Shown in pieces: positions 1 through 5,005 of a stretch of 5,005 nt of DNA; within the stretch, counting starts at the first letter, position 1, and each line of letters starts with the position of its first letter. The position numbers and the translations under genes are program-made. Under the pieces are notes generated by a model. It saw only the letters and a program-made list of their open reading frames with translations, was not told the DNA's origin and did not search any database. Location of the stretch: positions 11,281-16,285 of the forward strand of contig DQDL01000102.1 of NCBI GenBank assembly GCA_003533405.1, in the 5' to 3' direction. This DNA is from Clostridiales bacterium (GTDB taxonomy: Bacteria; Bacillota; Clostridia; Oscillospirales; Oscillospiraceae).

Positions 1-17
1 GTGAAGCTGCGCTTCAC
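1..17. other. 7-bp perfect hairpin at window edge
   Basis: Arms GTGAAGC (1-7) and GCTTCAC (11-17) pair perfectly around a TGC loop. A run of six A follows (18-23), so this is not a plus-strand intrinsic terminator. The right arm, extended by one base (10-16), can instead pair with TGAAGCG at 37-43, giving two mutually exclusive stems. It may be regulatory, or chance within a coding tail. Confidence 0.3.
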
Positions 18-39
18 AAAAAATGTGGCGTTTAAATGA
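1..39 (+). other. Possible 3' end of an upstream gene
   Basis: Frame 1 is open from the window edge and would encode a 12-residue tail (VKLRFTKNVAFK) ending at TGA 37-39. Frame 3 is also open, ending at TAA 33-35, so the frame cannot be decided. The inverted repeat at 45-69 directly afterwards would fit a gene end. There is too little sequence to identify a product, and the stretch may simply be non-coding leader. Confidence 0.2.
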
Positions 40-44
40 AGCGG

Positions 45-69
45 TCAAAAAAGTCCATGACTTTTTTGA
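45..69. terminator. A/T-rich 11-bp inverted repeat, terminator-like
   Basis: TCAAAAAAGTC (45-55) and GACTTTTTTGA (59-69) are perfect inverted repeats around a CAT loop. The A6 tract, short stem and T6 tract resemble a bidirectional intrinsic terminator. Only three base pairs (GTC/GAC) form the G+C-containing core, so termination would be weak. It lies 50 bases before the next start codon, so it could end an upstream transcript, act as a leader attenuator for the secreted-protein gene, or be a dyad operator. Confidence 0.4.
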
Positions 70-103
70 TACGCTGAATAGTATTGTTGCAGATTGAAAC
101 CTC

Positions 104-110
104 AAGGAGG
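104..110 (+). promoter_or_regulatory. Strong Shine-Dalgarno for the secreted-protein gene
   Basis: AAGGAGG lies 8 bases before ATG 119. It is a near-perfect complement to the 16S rRNA tail at good spacing, and it fixes the start at 119. I found no convincing -35/-10 pair in bases 1-100, so the promoter may lie outside the window. Confidence 0.9.
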
Positions 111-118
111 AAAAATTC

Positions 119-190
119 ATGAAAAGGTTATTGGCACTGTTCTTAGCCCTTATCATGGTGTGCACGCTCCTGCCGGTCTCCGCTTTAGCT
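119..190 (+). other. Signal peptide coding region
   Basis: Residues 1-24 show a short basic n-region (K2 R3), a hydrophobic stretch rich in L, A and I, and a P-V-S-A-L-A c-region matching the A-x-A signal peptidase I rule. Cys15 is within the hydrophobic core and lacks a lipobox context, so lipoprotein processing is unlikely. Export through Sec is inferred; the mature protein would start near A25. Confidence 0.9.
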
Positions 191-3100
191 GCCGGCACGG
201 ATACGCTCACCGTCTCCGGCAAGGAATACACCGCCAGCGCTTCCGGCACGGGCTGGTCATGGGACGCAGCGAAAAAGACGCTGACCCTGAGCGGCTACGA
301 CGGCAGCGCCATAAAATACGGCGGCGACCTGACCGTCGTTTTAAAGGGCGCTAACACCATAAGCCTTGCAAAGGATGCAAAATCCGGCATATCCGTCGGC
401 GGCAAGCTGACGATAAACAAGACAAGCTCATCGGCAAGCGACACGCTGACCATTAAGCAGACCGTGGCCGCGTCCCCGTCGAACCTCATCCAGACCGGCA
501 AGGATGACGAGGCACATGCATGCGTCATAAACGGCGGCACCGTCACCCTCAAAAACGAGGTCGTCGGCGGCACCGGCACGGGCATTGCGAACATGACCGT
601 CGTCAATAACGACGCACGGCTGAATATCACGGCCCCCTACCGTGGCGTAGGCTCGACCCTCAGGACCAACACCTCCGGCGCAGTCACCGTTACGACAAAC
701 GGCAGCAACTCCTTTGCCGCCGCCGTCTGCTCGCTCGATGCCTCCGGCACCGGCACCGTGACGCTGAACGCCCCCACACCGGCAGTCACCGTGTGCGAGA
801 GCCTTAATATCGCAAGCACCGCAGGCAAGGTAGTCCTGAACGGTTACACCAAGGTCGCAAACGACCCCGTGGACAACTACTCCGTTGCCTACAACAAAAA
901 GGTGCAGGGCGTGGATAACTACTACGAGGGAAGCTATACCACAGACCCGAGCGGCAATCCCGGCTACTACCTGTGCAACTCGAGCGGTCAGCCGCTTTCC
1001 TCGGCGACCTATCAGACCGTTGACGGTCAGCCGCTTGCGATAATGGACTCGAAGCTGCTCGACCTTTCCGGTCTCAAGGTCGGCACGAAGTATGAATCGA
1101 CCGTTGCCGTTATCAACGCCACCAGAGGCGGCTCGGGCGGCTATGTGTTCTCCGTTGCCTCCGGCAAGCTGCCTGCGGGGCTTACGATGGACGCAAAGAC
1201 CGGCCGCATCTCCGGCACGCCGTCGGCTGCAAGCGAGGCAGGCTCCTTTGTCGTCTCCGTCAAGGACAGCAAGGGCTCGACCGCACAGGTAACGATAAAC
1301 TATTCCGCCGTCAAGGCATCCGAGGAGTTTTTGTATGTCGATTACTCGGATAACTCAAGCTACATAAAGTTCAATGTCAAGACCGATAAGGAGGGGCTCG
1401 GCTGGAGCTACACCGCCTCGAACAAGACCCTCACCCTCAAGGGCTACAACGCAGGCCCCATTAAGTGCGACACCGACCTCAATATTGTCCTGAGCGGCAC
1501 GAATACCGTCACTCTGCCCGGCCCTGCCAGTGAGGGCATCAGCGTCAACGGCAAGCTGACGATAACCAAGACAAACAGCACTCTCGGCGATACGCTGACC
1601 GTAAAGCAGACGACCACCACGACCTCCGCAGACCTCATCGTCACCGGCAGCGCAGGTCAGGCGCAGTCGCTTGAGGTCAACGGCGGCACCGTCAACCTTG
1701 TCGGTGCGGCCGGTGCCACCGGCACGAGCGGTATCACCAATTGGGCGTATGTCAACAACGACGCAAGACTCAATATCACGGCCGCATACCGTGGCGCAGC
1801 ATCAAGGCTTATCGCCAACACCTCCGGCGATATCAAGATAACCGTCAACGGCGTAAAGGACGGCGCTGCGGCGGCATATCTGCTCAACACCTCCGGCAGC
1901 GGCAGCGTCACGCTCACTGCCACCGGCACGGCCACCACGGTGTACAACGCCCTGACCGTTGCAAGCACCTCAGGCAGCGTCGCCTTAAACGGCTACACCA
2001 AGGTGAGCGCAACGCCGTACAATAACTTCTCTGTCGCATCGAACAAGACCCTGCAAGGCAATAACGCCTATTACTTCGGCTACCGCACCTCGACCGCGAC
2101 CACCGGCAGCAGCTATTATCTGACCGATTCCGCCGGCAAGCCGCTCGAATCCGCGGTCATCGTCTCCAAGGCGAATTTGCCGCTTACGATCATGGATTCC
2201 GCCATGTTCGATCTGCCCGCAACCATGGTTGGCATCAAGCTCAACCGTGAGATTTACCTGTCCTGTGCGACCTACGGCGGCGCAGGCGGATATTCCTACT
2301 CGATAAAGTCCGGCTCGGCACTGCCCGCAGGGCTCACCATAAACAAGGCCACCGGTGCGATCTCCGGCACGCCCACAAGCTCCGCTTCGGCAGGCTCGTT
2401 CGTCGTCGTCGTGACCGATAAGGCCGGCGCCACCGCCGAGGTCACGATAAACTACGGCAAGATCAGCGTCGACAAGGTCGGCGTTCCCAGCGTCACCGGC
2501 AGCAACGATCCCGACACCGGCAAGCCCCGCTTCACTTGGAACCCCGTTGACGGCGCTGCCAAGTACGAGGTCTACCGCTCCGGCACCAAAAACGGCACCT
2601 ACTCGCTGTACTGCACCACCACCGGCACGAGCTACACCAACACCACCGCCTCCGCAGGCAGTACCTATTACTATAAGGTGCGTGCCATCGGATATGACGG
2701 CAGGGCAGGCTCTTATAGCGCAATCAAAGAGCGCACCTGCGACTGCGCAAGGCCTGTCGTCACCGCAGGCAATAACGCCACCTCCGGCAAGGTCACCCTC
2801 AAGTGGACGGCCGTAAGCGGCGCAAAGAGCTACGCCATCTACCGCTCCACGAGCATTGACGGAACATACACCAAGATGTACACCACGACCTCCACGAGCT
2901 ACACCAACTCCACCTCCAAGGGCGGCGTGACCTATTACTACAAGGTCACGGCACTCTCCAGCAGAACGACCTACGCAGACTCGGCGGCAGCGCTCGTCGG
3001 CCCGTGCGTGTGCAAGTGCGCAGCACCCACCGTCACCAGCGGCAACAACGCCTCCTCCGGCAAGATCACCCTCAAGTGGTCGGCCGTCGAGGGTGCAACG

Positions 3101-3559
3101 AAGTACGAGATCTGGAGATCCGGCACTAAAAACGGCACCTACACCAGAATGTACACCACGACCTCCACGAGCTACACAAACTCCACCTCCTACGCAGGCT
3201 ACACCTATTACTATAAGGTCAAGGCCGTCTGCGGCACGAACGCCGCCGCAAACTCCGAGTTCAGCGCCATCAAGGAGCGCACCTGCGACTGCGCAAGACC
3301 CGTCGTGAAGATTAGCCTCAATAACGGCGACCCGAGGCTGACTTGGGACAAGGTGTATAACGCAGACAGCTACACGATCTACCGTGCCACCACCGCAAAC
3401 GGCACTTATTCCAAGATGTACACCACCAAGTACACAAGCTACACCAACACGAGCGCCGTTGCGGGCAAGACCTACTACTACAAGGTCGTCGCCAATTGCA
3501 GCCGCAGCAGCTACGCCACCTCGGCCTACAGCAATGTGGTGCACATCCTTGCAAAGTAA
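119..3559 (+). CDS. Secreted multidomain protein: duplicated solenoid-like/putative-Ig module plus four FN3 domains
   Basis: This 1146-residue protein begins with a Sec signal peptide: K2 R3, a hydrophobic core at 4-18, and probable cleavage after ALA (22-24). Two related modules follow (about 27-396 and 403-780). Each has a GWSW/GWSY strand, a T/N/G-rich beta-strand region resembling a beta-solenoid, and a putative Ig domain of the He_PIG type with LPAGLT...ISGTP (351-368 and 735-752). Four FN3 domains occupy about 787-873, 878-962, 969-1055 and 1060-1146; repeated signs are YRSGT-NGTY, TSYTN and TYYYKV. They are joined by CDC (874-876), CVCKC (963-967) and CDC (1056-1058). There is no LPXTG motif, lipobox, SLH, dockerin or C-terminal membrane segment, and no enzyme motif. 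Such architectures are common in surface adhesins and glycan-binding or accessory modules of gut Clostridia, so binding to host or plant polymers is a reasonable inference, not shown. A strong Shine-Dalgarno supports the start, and a terminator follows, so the gene appears monocistronic. Confidence 0.93.
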   Translation: MKRLLALFLALIMVCTLLPVSALAAGTDTLTVSGKEYTASASGTGWSWDAAKKTLTLSGYDGSAIKYGGDLTVVLKGANTISLAKDAKSGISVGGKLTINKTSSSASDTLTIKQTVAASPSNLIQTGKDDEAHACVINGGTVTLKNEVVGGTGTGIANMTVVNNDARLNITAPYRGVGSTLRTNTSGAVTVTTNGSNSFAAAVCSLDASGTGTVTLNAPTPAVTVCESLNIASTAGKVVLNGYTKVANDPVDNYSVAYNKKVQGVDNYYEGSYTTDPSGNPGYYLCNSSGQPLSSATYQTVDGQPLAIMDSKLLDLSGLKVGTKYESTVAVINATRGGSGGYVFSVASGKLPAGLTMDAKTGRISGTPSAASEAGSFVVSVKDSKGSTAQVTINYSAVKASEEFLYVDYSDNSSYIKFNVKTDKEGLGWSYTASNKTLTLKGYNAGPIKCDTDLNIVLSGTNTVTLPGPASEGISVNGKLTITKTNSTLGDTLTVKQTTTTTSADLIVTGSAGQAQSLEVNGGTVNLVGAAGATGTSGITNWAYVNNDARLNITAAYRGAASRLIANTSGDIKITVNGVKDGAAAAYLLNTSGSGSVTLTATGTATTVYNALTVASTSGSVALNGYTKVSATPYNNFSVASNKTLQGNNAYYFGYRTSTATTGSSYYLTDSAGKPLESAVIVSKANLPLTIMDSAMFDLPATMVGIKLNREIYLSCATYGGAGGYSYSIKSGSALPAGLTINKATGAISGTPTSSASAGSFVVVVTDKAGATAEVTINYGKISVDKVGVPSVTGSNDPDTGKPRFTWNPVDGAAKYEVYRSGTKNGTYSLYCTTTGTSYTNTTASAGSTYYYKVRAIGYDGRAGSYSAIKERTCDCARPVVTAGNNATSGKVTLKWTAVSGAKSYAIYRSTSIDGTYTKMYTTTSTSYTNSTSKGGVTYYYKVTALSSRTTYADSAAALVGPCVCKCAAPTVTSGNNASSGKITLKWSAVEGATKYEIWRSGTKNGTYTRMYTTTSTSYTNSTSYAGYTYYYKVKAVCGTNAAANSEFSAIKERTCDCARPVVKISLNNGDPRLTWDKVYNADSYTIYRATTANGTYSKMYTTKYTSYTNTSAVAGKTYYYKVVANCSRSSYATSAYSNVVHILAK
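197..1306 (+). repeat. Large module, copy 1 (solenoid-like region plus putative Ig domain)
   Basis: Residues 27-396. Repeated short strands such as LTVVLKGANTI, GISVGGKLTI and VINGGTVTL suggest stacked beta-strands, as in bacterial beta-helix binding domains; this fold assignment is inference. Residues about 306-395 form a cadherin-like putative Ig domain, recognised by LPAGL, TGRISGTP and a final VTINY strand. The partner copy lies 383-384 residues downstream with little length change. Residues 161-187 match 544-570 at 20 of 27 positions. Confidence 0.8.
1325..2458 (+). repeat. Large module, copy 2 (solenoid-like region plus putative Ig domain)
   Basis: Residues 403-780 repeat the order of copy 1: GWSY (428-431), TLTLKGY (437-443), GISVNGKLTI (473-482), VNGGTV (520-525), VNNDARLNITA (545-555), LNGYTKV (623-629), then the putative Ig part with LPAGLT (735-740) and ISGTPT (748-753), ending in VTINY (775-779). 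Its entry segment (about 403-427) is longer and unlike copy 1. The protein-level match with clearly diverged codons indicates an old internal duplication kept in register. Confidence 0.8.
2723..2760 (+). repeat. 38-bp FN3-linker direct repeat, copy 1
   Basis: It encodes the end of FN3 unit 1 and the CDC joint (IKERTCDCARPV). It matches 3269-3306 at 35 of 38 bases, all differences being silent. The repeat links unit 1 with unit 3 rather than with neighbouring unit 2. Confidence 0.85.
2876..2917 (+). repeat. 42-bp near-identical direct repeat, copy 1 (FN3 unit 2)
   Basis: This stretch encodes MYTTTSTSYTNSTS and matches 3149-3190 at 41 of 42 bases, including synonymous positions. The high DNA identity contrasts with more diverged flanking FN3 sequence and points to recent copying or gene conversion between adjacent units. 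Confidence 0.9.
3149..3190 (+). repeat. 42-bp near-identical direct repeat, copy 2 (FN3 unit 3)
   Basis: This is the partner of 2876-2917, differing by one base (ACACAAAC here, ACACCAAC there). It lies 273 bases downstream, one FN3 unit plus its linker. Confidence 0.9.
3269..3306 (+). repeat. 38-bp FN3-linker direct repeat, copy 2
   Basis: This is the partner of 2723-2760, at the junction of FN3 units 3 and 4. The joint between units 2 and 3 (CVCKC) is different, so CDC and CVCKC joints alternate. Confidence 0.85.
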
Positions 3560-3589
3560 GGGACTATGAAAATTCGGCAATACCTCATG

Positions 3590-3631
3590 AAAAATCCGGG
3601 GAGCTTATAAGGCTCCCCGGTTTGCTTTGTT
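3590..3631. terminator. Strong intrinsic terminator after the secreted-protein gene
   Basis: CCGGGGAGC (3596-3604) pairs perfectly with GCTCCCCGG (3612-3620) around a 7-base TTATAAG loop, followed by TTTGCTTTGTT. The stem is nine base pairs and very GC-rich. On the minus strand the stem is followed by A then T5 (complement of 3590-3594), so it may terminate in both directions. It sits 36 bases after the stop codon at 3559. Confidence 0.93.
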
Positions 3632-3632
3632 A

Positions 3633-3649
3633 ATTGACACGGTGTTAAT
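3633..3649. promoter_or_regulatory. Imperfect palindrome over the -35 region, possible operator
   Basis: ATTGACAC (3633-3640) and GTGTTAAT (3642-3649) are inverted repeats with one mismatch, centred on G3641. The element covers the -35 hexamer and the start of the spacer, where a repressor would block RNA polymerase. I cannot match it to a named regulator. Half of the left arm is fixed by the -35 consensus, which weakens the case. Confidence 0.35.
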
Positions 3650-3662
3650 AATTTGTTAAAAT
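3634..3662 (+). promoter_or_regulatory. Sigma-A promoter of the sstT-like gene
   Basis: A perfect -35 TTGACA (3634-3639) is separated by exactly 17 bases from -10 TAAAAT (3657-3662, five of six to consensus). Transcription would start near 3669, giving an untranslated leader of about 65 bases. The -35 begins three bases after the preceding terminator tail. Confidence 0.88.
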
Positions 3663-3714
3663 ACTGAAAGTGTTCGCTCGGGACGGCTGTTTGTCGCTGC
3701 CCGAAATATGCAAA

Positions 3715-3718
3715 AGGA
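3715..3718 (+). promoter_or_regulatory. Ribosome binding site upstream of sstT, spaced for ATG 3726
   Basis: AGGA, within AAAAGGAAAGAG, is the best Shine-Dalgarno match here. It is 7 bases from ATG 3726 but 15 bases from ATG 3734, the start of the transporter frame. A weaker GAG (3721-3723) is 10 bases from 3734. The site therefore favours initiation at the tiny leader frame, or direct use of 3734 relies on the weak GAG. Confidence 0.6.
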
Positions 3719-3725
3719 AAGAGAA

Positions 3726-3737
3726 ATGAAAAAATGA
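3726..3737 (+). other. Minimal leader ORF (M-K-K-stop) overlapping the sstT start
   Basis: ATGAAAAAATGA reads Met-Lys-Lys-stop, and its stop TGA (3735-3737) overlaps ATG 3734 in an ATGA junction typical of translational coupling. The run of six A (3729-3734) could allow a -1 slip that would join this start in frame to the transporter as MKKMKIV. Whether it is translated is unknown; it could be accidental in A-rich leader sequence. Confidence 0.35.
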
Positions 3738-4963
3738 AAATCGTAAAAGCGTATAACAGCGTAAGCCTCGTGCTGCGCATCGTTATCGGCATGGCCATCG
3801 GCGTGGCTCTTGCACTGCTCATCCCCAACGCCGCCGAGACCGCACCCGGCATCGGCATCCTCGGCACCCTGTTCGTCGGCGCTCTGAAGGCCATCGCCCC
3901 GCTGCTGGTGTTCATACTCATCATCAGCGCACTTGCACAGTCCAAGGAGAAGATGGGCAAGCAGTTCGGCACGGTTATCGTCCTGTACCTCATCTCCACC
4001 TTCCTTGCGGCAGTCATCGCCGTCTGCGCAAGCTTCATTTTCCCCGTGACAATCACCCTCACGGAGGCCGCCTCCGATGCCGCGCCCGACAGCTTTGCGG
4101 CTATCTTCACCGGCCTTCTTAACAACATCGTTGCCAACCCCATCGGCTCGATCGTCAACGCCAACTACCTCGGCATTCTGTTCTGGGCAGTCGTCCTCGG
4201 CTTCATGTTCAAGGGCGCATCCGACACGACGAAAAAGTTCCTGTTTGATGCCTCCGAGGCCGTCACCAAGGCAGTCCGCTTCGTTATCAATCTCGCACCC
4301 TTCGGTATCCTCGGCCTCGTGTTCACCGCAGTTTCCACCAGCGGCCTCGCCATCTTCACCGAATACGGTAAGCTGCTGCTCATCCTCGTCGGCTGCATGC
4401 TCTTTGCCGCCCTCGTCGTCAACCCCATCATGGCGTTCATCGTCATCCGCAAGAATCCGTACCCGCTGGTGTTCAAGTGCCTCAAGGAAAGCGGCGTCAC
4501 CGCATTCTTCACCCGTTCGTCTGCCGCTAACATCCCCGTCAACATGACCCTGTGCGAGAGCCTCAAGCTCGACCGTGAGTTCTACTCGGTCTCCATCCCC
4601 CTCGGTGCGACCATCAACATGGCAGGTGCGGCAGTCACCATCACCGTCATGACCCTCGCAGCAGTCCACACTCTGGGCATCCCCGTGAGCCTGCCCGTAG
4701 CCATCGTTCTGTCGGTCATGGCAGCCCTCGGCGCATGCGGCGCATCGGGCGTTGCCGGCGGCTCGCTGCTGCTCATCCCCATGGCCTGCTCGCTGTTCGG
4801 CATCAACAACGATATCGCAATGCAGGTCGTCGGTGTCGGCTTCATCATCGGCGTCATCCAGGACTCCGTCGAGACCGCCATCAACTCCTCCTCCGACGCA
4901 CTCTTCACCGCCGTTGCGGAATTTAAAGAGTGGCGCAAGGCCGGCAAGGAGATCAAGTTCTGA
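3734..4963 (+). CDS. sstT: Na+/serine-threonine symporter, SstT type (dicarboxylate/amino acid:cation symporter family)
   Basis: This 409-residue inner-membrane transporter is close in length to E. coli SstT (about 414) and, from memory, very similar to it throughout. SstT imports serine and threonine coupled to sodium. Hydrophobic segments fit the eight-helix, two-hairpin fold: roughly 12-31, 41-65, 78-103, 124-158, 180-204, 212-238, 284-312 and 361-392. Hairpin 1 carries FFTRSSAANIPVN (258-270), helix 7 GATINMAGAA (291-300), and hairpin 2 CGASGVAGGS (335-344). Helix 8 has QDSVETAINSSSD (376-388): D377, T381, N384 and D388 align with conserved substrate and sodium ligands of the glutamate-transporter fold, while E380 stands where acidic-substrate members have Arg, as expected for neutral amino acids. 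It has its own promoter and apparent terminator, so it is monocistronic in this window. No frameshift or truncation is seen. The start could be 3734, or 3726 through slippage. Substrate preference is inferred from similarity. Confidence 0.95.
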   Translation: MKIVKAYNSVSLVLRIVIGMAIGVALALLIPNAAETAPGIGILGTLFVGALKAIAPLLVFILIISALAQSKEKMGKQFGTVIVLYLISTFLAAVIAVCASFIFPVTITLTEAASDAAPDSFAAIFTGLLNNIVANPIGSIVNANYLGILFWAVVLGFMFKGASDTTKKFLFDASEAVTKAVRFVINLAPFGILGLVFTAVSTSGLAIFTEYGKLLLILVGCMLFAALVVNPIMAFIVIRKNPYPLVFKCLKESGVTAFFTRSSAANIPVNMTLCESLKLDREFYSVSIPLGATINMAGAAVTITVMTLAAVHTLGIPVSLPVAIVLSVMAALGACGASGVAGGSLLLIPMACSLFGINNDIAMQVVGVGFIIGVIQDSVETAINSSSDALFTAVAEFKEWRKAGKEIKF

Positions 4964-4991
4964 GCCGTCAGACCCATATGCCCCAAAGCCC

Positions 4992-5005
4992 GACCGGGAA
5001 ACCGG
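4992..5005 (+). terminator. Start of a likely sstT terminator, cut by window end
   Basis: CCGG (4994-4997), GAAA (4998-5001) and CCGG (5002-5005) form a stem with a GNRA tetraloop, 30 bases after the stop codon. The bases that would extend the stem with G4992 and A4993, and any T tract, lie beyond the window. Confidence 0.5.

Larger units (their letters stand above)
2477..3556 (+). repeat. Four tandem FN3 domains with C-x-C joints
   Basis: Four units of about 90 residues share an opening P-x-V strand, a tryptophan strand (FTWNPV, LKWTAV, LKWSAV, LTWDKV), Y-x-IYR/EVYRS, NGTY or DGTY, TSYTN, and TYYYKV; this is the standard FN3 strand order. Cysteine-rich joints CDC, CVCKC and CDC separate them. 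Units 3 and 4 also carry a Cys after the KV-x-A strand (C1038, C1127) that units 1 and 2 lack. FN3 arrays usually act as spacers or binding platforms in extracellular bacterial proteins; the role here is inferred. Confidence 0.88.

Noticed and set aside
57..84. Candidate promoter ATGACT/TAGTAT (or TTGATA at 66-71) upstream of the secreted-protein gene
   Set aside because: ATGACT and TAGTAT match consensus at only four of six positions with a 16-base spacer, and TTGATA has no -10 at suitable distance.
119..190. Lipoprotein signal around Cys15
   Set aside because: The residues before the Cys (I-M-V) do not fit a lipobox, and a good A-x-A cleavage site follows at residues 22-24.
94..354. 86-codon plus-strand frame starting with TTG at 94
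   Set aside because: It begins upstream of the Shine-Dalgarno used by ATG 119, overlaps that gene in another frame, and its R/H-rich translation is typical of an out-of-frame shadow.
1985..3580. 531-codon open frame on the minus strand opposite the FN3 region
   Set aside because: It lies wholly antisense to a well-supported gene. Its translation is low-complexity G/V/A/R-rich, mirrors the FN3 repeats, and resembles no protein family. Codon bias of the plus-strand repeats explains its openness.
3678..3704. TCGGG / CCCGA inverted repeat in the sstT leader as a riboswitch or attenuator
   Set aside because: Only five base pairs enclose a 17-base loop with little further pairing, and no terminator or known riboswitch core is present in the short leader.
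3526..4669. Two long minus-strand open frames opposite sstT (212 and 337 codons)
   Set aside because: Both are antisense to a clear SstT homologue, run across the sstT promoter and terminator region, and have shadow-like composition (D/E/G/C-rich or M/T/A-rich) without recognisable domains.

Overview
The window looks like a piece of a Gram-positive, clostridial-type (Bacillota) chromosome, probably a gut anaerobe of the Oscillospiraceae/Ruminococcaceae kind. Supporting signs are strong AGGAGG-type ribosome binding sites, a textbook sigma-A promoter (TTGACA, 17 nt, TAAAAT), AT-rich intergenic DNA around GC-rich genes, and a secreted protein built from putative-Ig and fibronectin type III (FN3) domains. 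The taxonomic call is inference; no marker gene is present.

Layout: (1) Bases 1-118 are a leader or intergenic region with a 7-bp hairpin at the edge, an A/T-rich perfect 11-bp inverted repeat (45-69) and a strong Shine-Dalgarno. A gene may end at base 39. (2) Bases 119-3559 encode a 1146-residue exported multidomain protein: a signal peptide, two copies of a roughly 380-residue module (a beta-strand-rich, solenoid-like part followed by a putative Ig domain), then four FN3 domains separated by C-x-C linkers. No catalytic motif or wall anchor is visible. (3) Bases 3560-3733 hold a strong bidirectional-looking terminator, packed directly against a sigma-A promoter whose -35 element lies in an imperfect palindrome. 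(4) Bases 3734-4963 encode a sodium-coupled serine/threonine symporter of the SstT type. Its start codon overlaps a tiny ATG-AAA-AAA-TGA leader that is better placed for the ribosome binding site. (5) Bases 4964-5005 contain the likely beginning of the sstT terminator, cut by the window end.

The two genes are separate transcription units on the same strand, and nothing ties their functions together. The most unusual material is in the secreted protein: a duplicated large module, a mosaic FN3 array that appears shuffled at the DNA level, and regularly placed C-x-C joints. The sstT start region also deserves a second look. I see no mobile element, CRISPR array, tRNA, rRNA or recognisable defence system.
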